Below are positions 1 through 7,288 of a stretch of 10,865 nucleotides of DNA, piece after piece; within the stretch, counting starts at the first letter, position 1, and each line of letters begins with the position of its first letter. The notes below the pieces were generated by a model. The model saw nothing but the letters and a program-made list of their open reading frames with translations, was not told where the DNA came from and did no database searches. This stretch comes from Betaproteobacteria bacterium (GTDB lineage Bacteria > Pseudomonadota > Gammaproteobacteria > Burkholderiales > Rhodocyclaceae). The stretch spans positions 1 through 10,865 of the forward strand of contig JAEHDO010000071.1 of NCBI GenBank assembly GCA_016880375.1, read 5' to 3'. The position numbers and the translations under genes are program-made.

Positions 1-2
1 AA

Positions 3-389
3 CAGGCGCCCGATGACCTGCTGGAAAGCGACCAGCTGATGCTGGCCCTGCAGGTGACGCTGCTCCTGATGGTGCCCCTGCTCATGGCCTTCTGGTTTGC
101 CCCCATGCTGGCGGCCTGGAACGAGATGCCGGCCGGCAAGGCGCTGTTCTTCAGCTTCATGGCTTGCGTACGCAACTGGCGCCCTTTCCTGGCCTACGGC
201 CTGGCCGTGGCGTTCATCAGCGCCATCCTGCCGGGCATCGTTCTCGGCATCGTCGGCGCGGCTTCCGCGCCCCTGCAGAAAGTGGTGGCGATTGCGATGT
301 CCCTGCCGCTCCTGTTCGTCTTCGTGCCGACGCTGTTCGCCAGCTTCTACGTGAGCTATCGCGACGTGTTCGTGAGCGGGGAGCAGTAA
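3..389 (+). CDS. BPSS1780-family membrane protein, C-terminal part (5' end outside window)
   Basis: An open frame enters from the left edge and ends at TAA 387-389; 128 residues are visible. They form two or three long hydrophobic segments separated by a short polar stretch, followed by a polar tail. The pattern LLMAFWFAPMLAA, then a K-A-L-F-F-S-F amphipathic stretch, then C-V-R-N-W-R-P-F before the next membrane segment, and a final SYRDVF, is what I know from BPSS1780-family (formerly DUF2189-like) inner-membrane proteins of betaproteobacteria. Their function is unknown. The ATG at 39 lies inside this continuous frame and is unlikely to be the true start. The stop is three bases before the GTG of nadD, so the two are probably co-transcribed. 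The family name rests on recall of conserved blocks and is moderately secure; that it is an integral membrane protein is clear. Confidence 0.7.
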   Translation, partial: QAPDDLLESDQLMLALQVTLLLMVPLLMAFWFAPMLAAWNEMPAGKALFFSFMACVRNWRPFLAYGLAVAFISAILPGIVLGIVGAASAPLQKVVAIAMSLPLLFVFVPTLFASFYVSYRDVFVSGEQ

Positions 390-392
390 GCC

Positions 393-1061
393 GTGAGCGG
401 CCGGGATGAACCGCTCGGCCTGCTCGGCGGCACTTTCGATCCGGTTCACTACGGCCACCTGCGTCTGGCCGAGGAGGCGCGCGAGGCGCTCGACCTTGCC
501 GGTGTGCGCTGGCTTCCTGCCGGTCGTCCGCCGCATCGCCAGGCGCCGCGCGTCGCCGCCGCGCATCGCCTCGAAATGGTGCGGCAGGCGGTGTCGGGCA
601 ATCCCGCCTTCACGGTGGACGATGCCGAAACGGCATCAGGCGAGCCCAGCTACACCGTGACCACGCTCGAGCGAGTGCGCGCCGAACAGGGCTCCCGTCC
701 GCTGGTGCTGCTGATGGGCGCCGATGCCTTTCTCGGCCTTGCCACCTGGCACCGCTGGCGCGAGATCCTTGCGCTGACCCACATCGGCGTGGCGGCGCGG
801 CCAGGCTTCGAACTGTCGCCGGAGGCATTGCCGGCGGAACTGGCCGCGGCCTGCGCCGACCGGCTCGGCGCCGATGCGGGCGTCCTGGGCGCAGCGCCGG
901 CCGGCTGCGTCGTCCAGTTCGCCATGACCCCGCTGGCGATTTCCGCCTCGCTGCTGCGGGCGCGGCTGGCAGCGGGGCTTTCCGCGCGGTATTTGCTTCC
1001 CGATCCGGTGCGGGAGTATATTGACCGGCATCACCTTTACAGAGCGACTGATGGACGTTAA
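393..1061 (+). CDS. nadD: Nicotinate-nucleotide adenylyltransferase
   Basis: The enzyme transfers AMP from ATP to nicotinate mononucleotide to make deamido-NAD, in the cytoplasmic NAD synthesis pathway. It has 222 residues, normal for NadD. The nucleotidyltransferase signature GTFDPVHYGH is at residues 13-22, with the H-x-G-H pair that binds ATP. A PPHR substrate-loop motif (46-49), SYTVTTL (86-92), the MGADAF and W-x-x-W region (108-122), and the C-terminal I-S-A-S-x-x-R-x-R phosphate-binding motif (183-191) follow in the usual order. The start is a GTG, chosen because GGGGAG lies about nine bases upstream and the G-G-T-F-D block then sits at the normal distance from the N-terminus. It begins three bases after the preceding stop and overlaps rsfS by 11 bases, so it is part of the run. 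Identification is firm. Confidence 0.96.
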   Translation: MSGRDEPLGLLGGTFDPVHYGHLRLAEEAREALDLAGVRWLPAGRPPHRQAPRVAAAHRLEMVRQAVSGNPAFTVDDAETASGEPSYTVTTLERVRAEQGSRPLVLLMGADAFLGLATWHRWREILALTHIGVAARPGFELSPEALPAELAAACADRLGADAGVLGAAPAGCVVQFAMTPLAISASLLRARLAAGLSARYLLPDPVREYIDRHHLYRATDGR

Positions 1062-1410
1062 AAAACTGCAGAAGCTCGCCGTCACCGCGCTGGAGGACAT
1101 CAAGGCGCGCGACATCGAAGTCATCAACACCACCAAGCTCTCCTCCCTGTTCGACCGCATCATCATCGCCAGCGCCGATTCGGCGCGGCAGACCAAGTCG
1201 CTTGCACGCAGCGTGCAGGACAAGGTGCTCGCCGCCGGCGGCCGCGTCATCGGCATGGAGGGCGAGGCGTCCGGCGAGTGGATCGTCGTCGACCTCGGCG
1301 ACATCGTCGTGCATGTCATGCAGCCGGCGGTGCGCAGCTACTACAACCTGGAAGAGCTCTGGTCCGCCAAGCCCGCTGCGCGGAAAAAATCCGCCGCTGC
1401 CGGTGGATGA
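1051..1410 (+). CDS. rsfS: Ribosomal silencing factor RsfS (YbeB/Iojap family)
   Basis: RsfS binds ribosomal protein uL14 on the 50S subunit and blocks joining with 30S when nutrients are scarce. The 119-residue product has the family layout: an N-terminal helix, the D-I-x-V-I-N-x-x-x-L-S-S-L-F-D block (21-35), S-A-D-S-A-R-Q (41-47), the signature [16 protein letters not shown] (75-90), and the closing Y-Y-N-L-E-E-L-W (97-104). A Lys/Ala-rich tail completes it. I chose ATG 1051 rather than the in-frame TTG 1021, because MDVKKLQ is the typical family N-terminus and the longer form adds ten non-conserved residues. There is no strong Shine-Dalgarno sequence, only AGAG about seven bases before; the 11-base overlap with nadD suggests translational coupling. 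The stop overlaps the rlmH start in an ATGA junction. Confidence 0.95.
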   Translation: MDVKKLQKLAVTALEDIKARDIEVINTTKLSSLFDRIIIASADSARQTKSLARSVQDKVLAAGGRVIGMEGEASGEWIVVDLGDIVVHVMQPAVRSYYNLEELWSAKPAARKKSAAAGG

Positions 1411-1877
1411 GGCTGCTCGCCGTCGCCGTCGGCACGCGCCTGCCCGCCTGGGCCGACGCGGCCTTCGCCGAATTCGCCAAACGCATGCCGCGCGAGCTGT
1501 CCCTCGAACTGAAGGAGATCAAGGCCGAGCCGCGCAGCGGCGGCAAGCCGGTCGAGGCGCTGCTGGCCGCCGAAGCCGGACGCATCCGGGCGGCGCTGCC
1601 GGCCCGCTGCCGGCTGGTGGCCCTGGACGAGCGCGGCGCCGATCTGGCCACGCCGCAGCTGGCCGGTCGCCTGCGCCAGTGGATGGAGACGGGCGACGAT
1701 GTCGCCTTTGTCATCGGCGGGCCGGACGGCCTGGCGCCGGACCTCAAGGCTGCGGCGGCGGAAACGCTGCGCCTGTCCAGCCTGACGCTGCCGCACGCCC
1801 TGGCGCGCGTGCTGCTGGCCGAGGCGCTGTACCGTGCAACCAGCCTGCTGAAGAACCACCCTTACCACCGGGAATAA
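1407..1877 (+). CDS. rlmH: 23S rRNA (pseudouridine1915-N3)-methyltransferase RlmH
   Basis: RlmH is a SPOUT-class enzyme that methylates pseudouridine 1915 in helix 69 of 23S rRNA on the assembled 70S ribosome, using S-adenosylmethionine. The 156-residue length matches the family (about 155). The knotted SAM-binding core is visible as FVIGGPDG (101-108), followed by L-S-L-S-x-L-T-L-P-H-A-L-type sequence (here [10 protein letters not shown], 123-132) and the near-invariant C-terminus NHPYHRE (150-156), whose His/Tyr/Arg are needed for activity. The N-terminus MRLLAVAVG is also typical. The ATG overlaps the rsfS stop by four bases, giving a translationally coupled pair of ribosome-directed functions. 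There is nothing unusual in the sequence. Confidence 0.96.
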   Translation: MRLLAVAVGTRLPAWADAAFAEFAKRMPRELSLELKEIKAEPRSGGKPVEALLAAEAGRIRAALPARCRLVALDERGADLATPQLAGRLRQWMETGDDVAFVIGGPDGLAPDLKAAAAETLRLSSLTLPHALARVLLAEALYRATSLLKNHPYHRE

Positions 1878-1884
1878 GGGAAGC

Positions 1885-2502
1885 ATGATCACCCTTGAGC
1901 CCAGGATTTATCTCGCTTCCCGCAGCCCGCGCCGGCGCGAGCTGCTGACGCAGATCGGCGTGCGTTTCGAGCTGCTGATGTTCCGCGGCATCCCGCGCGA
2001 GGATCCGGACATCGATGAGGCCGCCCTGCCGGGGGAAAGCCCGGAGGATTACGTCGTGCGCGTGACGCTGGCCAAGGCGCAGGCCGGCATGCGGCGCATC
2101 CGCGAGCGCCACCTCATCCCGCACCCCGTCCTCGCCGCCGACACGACGGTGGAAGTCGACGGCAGCGTCATCGGCAAGCCCGGGCACGAGGCCGACGCCG
2201 TGGCCATCCTGCAGCAGCTGTCCGGCCGCAGCCACCGCGTGCTGACGGCGGTGGCGCTCGCCGACAGCGACTGCACCGAACACCTGCTCAACGTCAGCGA
2301 GGTGCGCTTTCGCCCGCTGGAGAACGAGGAGATCCGCCGCTACGTCGCCAGCGGCGAGCCGTTCGACAAGGCCGGCGCCTATGGCATCCAGGGCCGCGCC
2401 GCGATCTTCGTCGAAGAGATCAGGGGCTCCTATACAGGCATCATGGGGCTGCCGCTTTACGAGACCGCCCTTCTTCTGCGACGATTTGGCTACCCTATCT
2501 AA
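1885..2502 (+). CDS. maf: Maf-family dTTP/UTP pyrophosphatase (YhdE type)
   Basis: Maf proteins hydrolyse nucleoside triphosphates to monophosphates and are thought to keep non-canonical or modified nucleotides out of nucleic acids. The 205 residues begin with the signature Y-L-A-S-R-S-P-R-R-R-E-L-L (9-21). They continue with V-L-A-A-D-T-T-V (82-89) carrying the catalytic Asp86, I-G-K-P (96-99), Q-L-S-G-R-S-H-R-V-L-T-A-V (111-123), and D-K-A-G-A-Y-G-I-Q-G (161-170). The Y-G-I-Q-G form is that of the dTTP/UTP-specific YhdE group rather than the m7GTP-specific YceF group, so the substrate is an inference from subfamily. A variable insert-like stretch (34-55) follows the signature. It starts seven bases after rlmH; GGGAAG lies just before the ATG. 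In Escherichia coli yhdE is also next to rng, which supports the call. Confidence 0.93.
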   Translation: MITLEPRIYLASRSPRRRELLTQIGVRFELLMFRGIPREDPDIDEAALPGESPEDYVVRVTLAKAQAGMRRIRERHLIPHPVLAADTTVEVDGSVIGKPGHEADAVAILQQLSGRSHRVLTAVALADSDCTEHLLNVSEVRFRPLENEEIRRYVASGEPFDKAGAYGIQGRAAIFVEEIRGSYTGIMGLPLYETALLLRRFGYPI

Positions 2503-2514
2503 AAGGAAAACATC

Positions 2515-2979
2515 ATGAGCGCACTCGACTGGTTCAAGCGCATACTGGGCCAGAAGGAAAACGAGGCGGCTCCGCCCTCACCCCCGCCCGCGGGGGCCTC
2601 GATGGAGGTGGCCGGCCTGAACTTCATGACGGCCATCGAGGCCCACATCAAGTGGAAGTCGCGGCTGGAAAACTACATCCAGGGCACCAGCAGCGAGGAT
2701 CTCAAGGTCGAGGTGGTCAGCCGCGACGACCAGTGCCCGCTCGGCAAGTGGATCTACAGCACCGGTGGCGAGCGCTTCGGCAGCATCGACACCTTCGGCG
2801 ACATGAAGGGCCACCATGCCCTTTTCCACCAATGCGCCGGCCGGATTGTCGAGACCGCCCAGGCGGGGAAAATGGATGAGGCGATGCGCCTGCTGCAGTA
2901 CGGCGACTACGTGCGCGCCTCGGAGCAGGTCAAGCGCCTGCTCGCCAAGCTCTACGTGCGCCTGAACGCCAGCGCCTGA
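2515..2979 (+). CDS. Stand-alone CZB (chemoreceptor zinc-binding) domain protein
   Basis: This small soluble protein (154 residues) has one recognisable domain, the CZB four-helix bundle, here without the methyl-accepting or diguanylate-cyclase part to which it is usually joined. The expected 3-His/1-Cys zinc site is visible as His44 (in A-H-x-K-W-K), Cys74 (in D-D-Q-C-P-L-G-K-W), and His101 with His105 (H-x-x-x-H). CZB domains bind zinc tightly, and the Cys is the reported redox or hypochlorous-acid-sensitive ligand in characterised receptors; whether this one senses zinc or oxidants is inference. An amphipathic N-terminus (S-A-L-D-W-F-K-R-I-L) is followed by a Pro/Ala linker (18-28) encoded by a GC palindrome. 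AAGGA sits about seven bases before the ATG. It lies 12 bases after maf and 91 before rng. Confidence 0.85.
   Translation: MSALDWFKRILGQKENEAAPPSPPPAGASMEVAGLNFMTAIEAHIKWKSRLENYIQGTSSEDLKVEVVSRDDQCPLGKWIYSTGGERFGSIDTFGDMKGHHALFHQCAGRIVETAQAGKMDEAMRLLQYGDYVRASEQVKRLLAKLYVRLNASA
2581..2596. repeat. GC palindrome inside the CZB gene linker
   Basis: Seven-base arms CCCCCGC (2581-2587) and GCGGGGG (2590-2596) flank a two-base centre. With the preceding CTCA the left side resembles the CGTCACCCC left flank of the two intergenic hairpin elements at 3005-3057 and 7222-7280. It encodes the Pro-rich linker of the CZB protein in frame. It may simply be codon-driven GC richness. Confidence 0.35.
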
Positions 2980-3004
2980 TACACTTCGCGCATAGCCACC
3001 CGGA

Positions 3005-3057
3005 GCCGCGCAGCGGCGAACCCCCGTCACCCCCTTCCGCGGGAAGGGGGGCGGGGG
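3005..3057. repeat. Two-hairpin palindromic element, copy 1 (REP-like)
   Basis: The gap between the CZB gene and rng holds two perfect stem-loops. The first is GCCGC (3005-3009) paired with GCGGC (3013-3017) across a three-base loop. The second is CCCCCTTCC (3030-3038) paired with GGAAGGGGG (3042-3050) across GCG. It ends in a G-run that merges into the rng Shine-Dalgarno region (AAAGG at 3058-3062). There is no T-run after it on either strand, so it does not look like an intrinsic terminator. A related element with the same order of parts and the same orientation is at 7222-7280. Such CGTCACCCC...GGGG palindromes resemble the abundant REP-like intergenic repeats of betaproteobacteria; that link is from general knowledge. 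Confidence 0.65.
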
Positions 3058-3070
3058 AAAGGCACCAAGA

Positions 3071-4541
<1,471 letters not shown>

Positions 4542-4543
<2 letters not shown>

Positions 4544-4547
4544 GGAG
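4542..4547 (+). promoter_or_regulatory. Ribosome binding site that fixes the GTG start at 4554
   Basis: AAGGAG overlaps the TAA stop of rng and lies six bases before GTG 4554. This strong match decides the otherwise ambiguous non-ATG start of the acyltransferase and suggests translation coupled to rng. Confidence 0.75.
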
Positions 4548-4553
4548 AAGTGC

Positions 4554-6017
4554 GTGGCCAGCACCGTCAGCGTGCCGCTGTGGCTGTTCCTGATCCTCTG
4601 CCTGCTCGCCGCCTGGGCCGCCGGCGTGCTGCTGCTGGCGCCGGGCATGCGCTGGTTCTTCCGCCGCCGCATCAACGCCGTCATCCAGGAACTCAACACC
4701 CGCCTGAAGACCGAGCTGCCGTCCTTCAAGCTCACCCGGCGCGAGGTGCTCATCGACCGCCTCTTCCACGACCCCGCGCTGCAGGCCGCCGCCGAAGCGC
4801 ATGCAAAAGACAGCGGCGAGCCGCTCACCGACGTGCGCCGCCGCATCGACCGCTACGCGCGCGAGATCGTGCCCTCCTTCAACGCCTACCTGTATTTCCG
4901 CGTCGGCTACTGGCTGGCGAAGACGGCGGCGCGCTCGCTCTACCGCGTGCGCCTGGGCTACGCCGACGAGGCCGGCCTGGCGAACGTCGATCCGAAATCC
5001 ACCGTGGTCTTCGTCATGAACCACCGCAGCAACATGGACTACGTGCTGGTGGCCTTCCTTGCCGCCGAACAGGTGGCGCTGTCCTATGCCGTCGGCGAGT
5101 GGGCGCGGGTGTGGGGCCTGCAGGCGCTGATCCGCTCCATGGGCGCCTATTTCGTGCGGCGCAACTCCGGCGACCCGCTCTACCGCGCCGTGCTCTCGCG
5201 CTACGTGCAGATGGCCACCGAGGCCGGCGTGCCGCAGGCGCTGTTTCCCGAGGGCGGCCTGACCGTCGACGGCGCCCTGCGCCAGCCGAAGTTCGGCCTG
5301 CTCGACTACATGGTCAAGACCTTCCGTGCCGATGCGCCGCGCGACCTGGTGTTCATCCCCGTCGGCCTCAACTACGACCGCGTGCTGGAGGACCGCAGCC
5401 AGCTGCTCAAGCTGGCGGAACACCGCCGCCGCCGCGGCCTGCTCGGCGCCGTACTGACGACGCTGACTTTTATCGGGCGCAACCTGTGGCTGATGCTCAC
5501 CGGCCGCTGGCACCGGCTCGGCTACGCCTGCGTGAATTTCGGCAGCCCGGTATCGATGCGGCATTATGTCCAGGCGCACGGCGTCGACTTCGCCGGCCTC
5601 GACGAGGCGGCGCGCCGCGAGGAGGTGGCGGCGCTCGGGCGCCGGCTGATGCAGTCCATCGGCGCGGTGATCCCGGTGGTGCCGGTGGCGCTGGTGGCGC
5701 AGGTGTTCCGTCGCGACCCGGACAGGGCGCTTTCCGAGCTGGAGGTGAAGTCGGCGGCCTGCGACCTGCTCGCCGGCTGGGAGGCGCGCGGCGCGCACAT
5801 CTATGTCCCGCGCCACGATCGCGACTACGCCATCGGCGTCGGCCTGCGCATGCTGACCCTGCGCCACATCGTCGCGGAGCGCGACGGCCTCTTCATCGCC
5901 GTGCCGGAAAACCTGCCGGTGCTGGCCTACTACGCCAACTCCGTCGCCCACTTCGGCGGCGAGGTCGCGCTGGCGCTGCCGCTGGAAGAAGCGGTTCCCG
6001 CGCCGGCCGTTTCCTGA
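4554..6017 (+). CDS. Membrane-bound glycerolipid acyltransferase (PlsB/PlsC superfamily)
   Basis: This protein probably transfers an acyl group to glycerol-3-phosphate or a lyso-phospholipid at the inner membrane. It has 487 residues. A hydrophobic N-terminal segment (about 8-30) followed by R-W-F-F-R-R-R gives an N-in anchor. The acyltransferase motifs follow in order: the catalytic H-R-S-N-M-D (157-162); G-A-Y-F-V-R-R-N-S-G-D (197-207), glycerol-phosphate-binding; F-P-E-G-G (231-235); and V-F-I-P-V-G-L-N-Y-D-R-V (266-277). The H-R-S-x-x-D-Y form and the F-V-R-R and F-P-E-G-G blocks resemble the GPAT (PlsB) branch more than short PlsC enzymes, but it is much shorter than E. coli PlsB (about 800 residues), so substrate is uncertain. 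A hydrophobic, basic stretch (about 302-318) may touch the membrane. Its TGA is one base from the converging egtB stop. Confidence 0.82.
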   Translation: MASTVSVPLWLFLILCLLAAWAAGVLLLAPGMRWFFRRRINAVIQELNTRLKTELPSFKLTRREVLIDRLFHDPALQAAAEAHAKDSGEPLTDVRRRIDRYAREIVPSFNAYLYFRVGYWLAKTAARSLYRVRLGYADEAGLANVDPKSTVVFVMNHRSNMDYVLVAFLAAEQVALSYAVGEWARVWGLQALIRSMGAYFVRRNSGDPLYRAVLSRYVQMATEAGVPQALFPEGGLTVDGALRQPKFGLLDYMVKTFRADAPRDLVFIPVGLNYDRVLEDRSQLLKLAEHRRRRGLLGAVLTTLTFIGRNLWLMLTGRWHRLGYACVNFGSPVSMRHYVQAHGVDFAGLDEAARREEVAALGRRLMQSIGAVIPVVPVALVAQVFRRDPDRALSELEVKSAACDLLAGWEARGAHIYVPRHDRDYAIGVGLRMLTLRHIVAERDGLFIAVPENLPVLAYYANSVAHFGGEVALALPLEEAVPAPAVS

Positions 6018-6018
6018 G

Positions 6019-7173
6019 CTAGCTGACCCGCGCGCTGCGGAAGCCGACGAAGATGTCGTCGCGCTGCGGCTCGTAGAAATTGCGGAAGGCGGGATCGAGC
6101 AGGCGCGCCGGCGTGGCGAAGGAGCCGCCGCGCACGGCGCGGTGTGTGTGGAACCAGGGACGCGAGTAGTCCTCGTAAGGGTCCGGCGTGAATCCGTCAT
6201 AGGGCGCGAACGGGCTGGCCGTCCATTGCCAGACGTGGCCCCAGGGCAAGAAGTCCGTGCCGAAATGCTTCGCTGCGCACTCCCACTCGGCCTCCGTCGG
6301 CAGGCGCCGCCCGGCGCGGCGGCACCAGGCCTCGGCCTCGAAGGCGCTGACGTGGCACACCGGCTCCTCCGGCGCGAGCGGAATCGGGGCATCGTAAGCG
6401 CGCCGTTCCCAGCCCTGCTCGCCGCGGCGCCAATGGCGCGGCGCACGACGCCCGGTCTCCGCCAGCCACTGCCGGCCCGGCTCGCTCCACCATTCCATGC
6501 GTTCGTAGCCGCCGTCCTCGACGAAGGCCAGGAACTCGGCGTTGCTCACCGGCCGCCGGTCGATGGCGAAGGGCGCCAGCTTCACGGCATGCGCCCACTT
6601 CTCGTTGTCGAAGACGAAGGCCGCGTCGCGGCGGCTGCCGATCTCGATGTCGCCGCCGGGGAAATGCAGCTCGCCGCCTGCGCCCATTCGCGGCGGCCCC
6701 GCCGGCAATCCGGCCGGCAGCGGTTCGCCGAGGGTCTGCAGCGTGTAGTGCAGCGCCTCGCAGTGCATGTCCTCGTGGTAGAGCGCCAGCCGGAAGAAAT
6801 ACGGGTCGGCCGCTCCGGCGTCGAGCGCCGCATGGGTGGCGTCGAGCACCGCCGCGAGGTAGGCGCGGGTCGCCGCCAGGTCGGGCAGGTCGAGCGTCCA
6901 GCGCGTGGCGTGGGCGACGTTGCCGGAGTCGTACCAGCGGTCGGCGTCGGCAAGAAAGCGCGAGGGCGCAAAGCCGCCGTCCTGCCGGCGCAGGCACCAG
7001 CGCTCGGCGAACCAGGCGACATGGCCGATCTCCCAGCGCGGCGGGTTGATGATCTTCTCGTAGGGCACCGCCTGCCAGAGCGCCGGCGGCAGCCCGGCAT
7101 ACAGCGCCTGCAGTCGCGCGCGGCTGTCGTCCAGCGCGGCATGCAGTTCCGCCTTCGAGAGATTGCGCGTCAT
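6019..7173 (-). CDS. EgtB/SenA-family non-haem iron oxygenase (ergothioneine or selenoneine synthase)
   Basis: The family joins hercynine to a sulfur (EgtB) or selenium (SenA) donor with O2 at a mononuclear iron. The protein has 384 residues: an N-terminal DinB-like helical domain (about 8-150) and a C-terminal FGE/sulfatase-modifying-factor-type domain (about 165-384). The three iron ligands are visible as His51 (G-H-V-A-W-F) and His133/His137 (H-E-D-M-H). The C-terminal half carries R-L-P-T-E-A-E-W-E (290-298), V-W-Q-W-T-A-S (314-320), R-G-G-S-F (348-352) and V-G-F-R (376-379). Classical EgtB has K-W-H-L-A-H-T and H-E-Q-Q-H where this has R-W-E-I-G-H-V and H-E-D-M-H, which I associate with the SenA-like branch, so no symbol is given. 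The ATG is the only start available after the in-frame TGA at 7212-7210. Its GGAGG lies four bases away inside a hairpin. It follows egtD by 115 bases. Confidence 0.85.
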   Translation of the reverse strand: MTRNLSKAELHAALDDSRARLQALYAGLPPALWQAVPYEKIINPPRWEIGHVAWFAERWCLRRQDGGFAPSRFLADADRWYDSGNVAHATRWTLDLPDLAATRAYLAAVLDATHAALDAGAADPYFFRLALYHEDMHCEALHYTLQTLGEPLPAGLPAGPPRMGAGGELHFPGGDIEIGSRRDAAFVFDNEKWAHAVKLAPFAIDRRPVSNAEFLAFVEDGGYERMEWWSEPGRQWLAETGRRAPRHWRRGEQGWERRAYDAPIPLAPEEPVCHVSAFEAEAWCRRAGRRLPTEAEWECAAKHFGTDFLPWGHVWQWTASPFAPYDGFTPDPYEDYSRPWFHTHRAVRGGSFATPARLLDPAFRNFYEPQRDDIFVGFRSARVS

Positions 7174-7207
7174 GCCGCCTCCGCTGGGCCGCCCCGAGGA
7201 GGCGGCA
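7173..7207 (-). promoter_or_regulatory. Hairpin enclosing the egtB-like Shine-Dalgarno sequence
   Basis: On the - strand a ten-base arm at 7207-7198 (UGCCGCCUCC in RNA) is perfectly complementary to GGAGGCGGCA at 7182-7173, with a 15-base loop. The 3' arm holds the GGAGG ribosome binding site and the A of the start AUG. Eight of ten pairs are G-C. This fold would hide the start of translation. That it regulates is inference. Confidence 0.55.
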
Positions 7208-7221
7208 AGTCATTACACGAA

Positions 7222-7280
7222 AGCCGCGCAGAGCACGGCTGAACTGCCGTCACCCCTTTCCCCGGGAAAGGGGCTGGGGG
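7222..7280. repeat. Two-hairpin palindromic element, copy 2 (REP-like)
   Basis: The space between egtD and the egtB-like gene contains AGCCG (7222-7226) paired with CGGCT (7236-7240). Next comes CCCCTTTCCC (7253-7262) facing GGGAAAGGGG (7264-7273), then CTGGGGG. The order, spacing and flanks (GCCGCGCAG, then CCGTCACCCC) match copy 1 at 3005-3057, though the arm sequences differ in a compensating way (TTCC/GGAA against TTTCCC/GGGAAA). It lies inside the transcribed - strand run and has no T-run, so a terminator role is not supported; an effect on mRNA stability or processing is possible. Confidence 0.65.
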
Positions 7281-7288
7281 ATTGGCTT

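Noticed and set aside
1021..1050. TTG start extending rsfS by ten residues
   Set aside because: The extra residues are not family-like and the overlap with nadD would grow; MDVKKLQ at 1051 is the normal N-terminus.
3030..3050. Intrinsic terminator between the CZB gene and rng
   Set aside because: The stem is strong but no T-run follows on either strand; the repeat explanation fits better given the second copy at 7222-7280.
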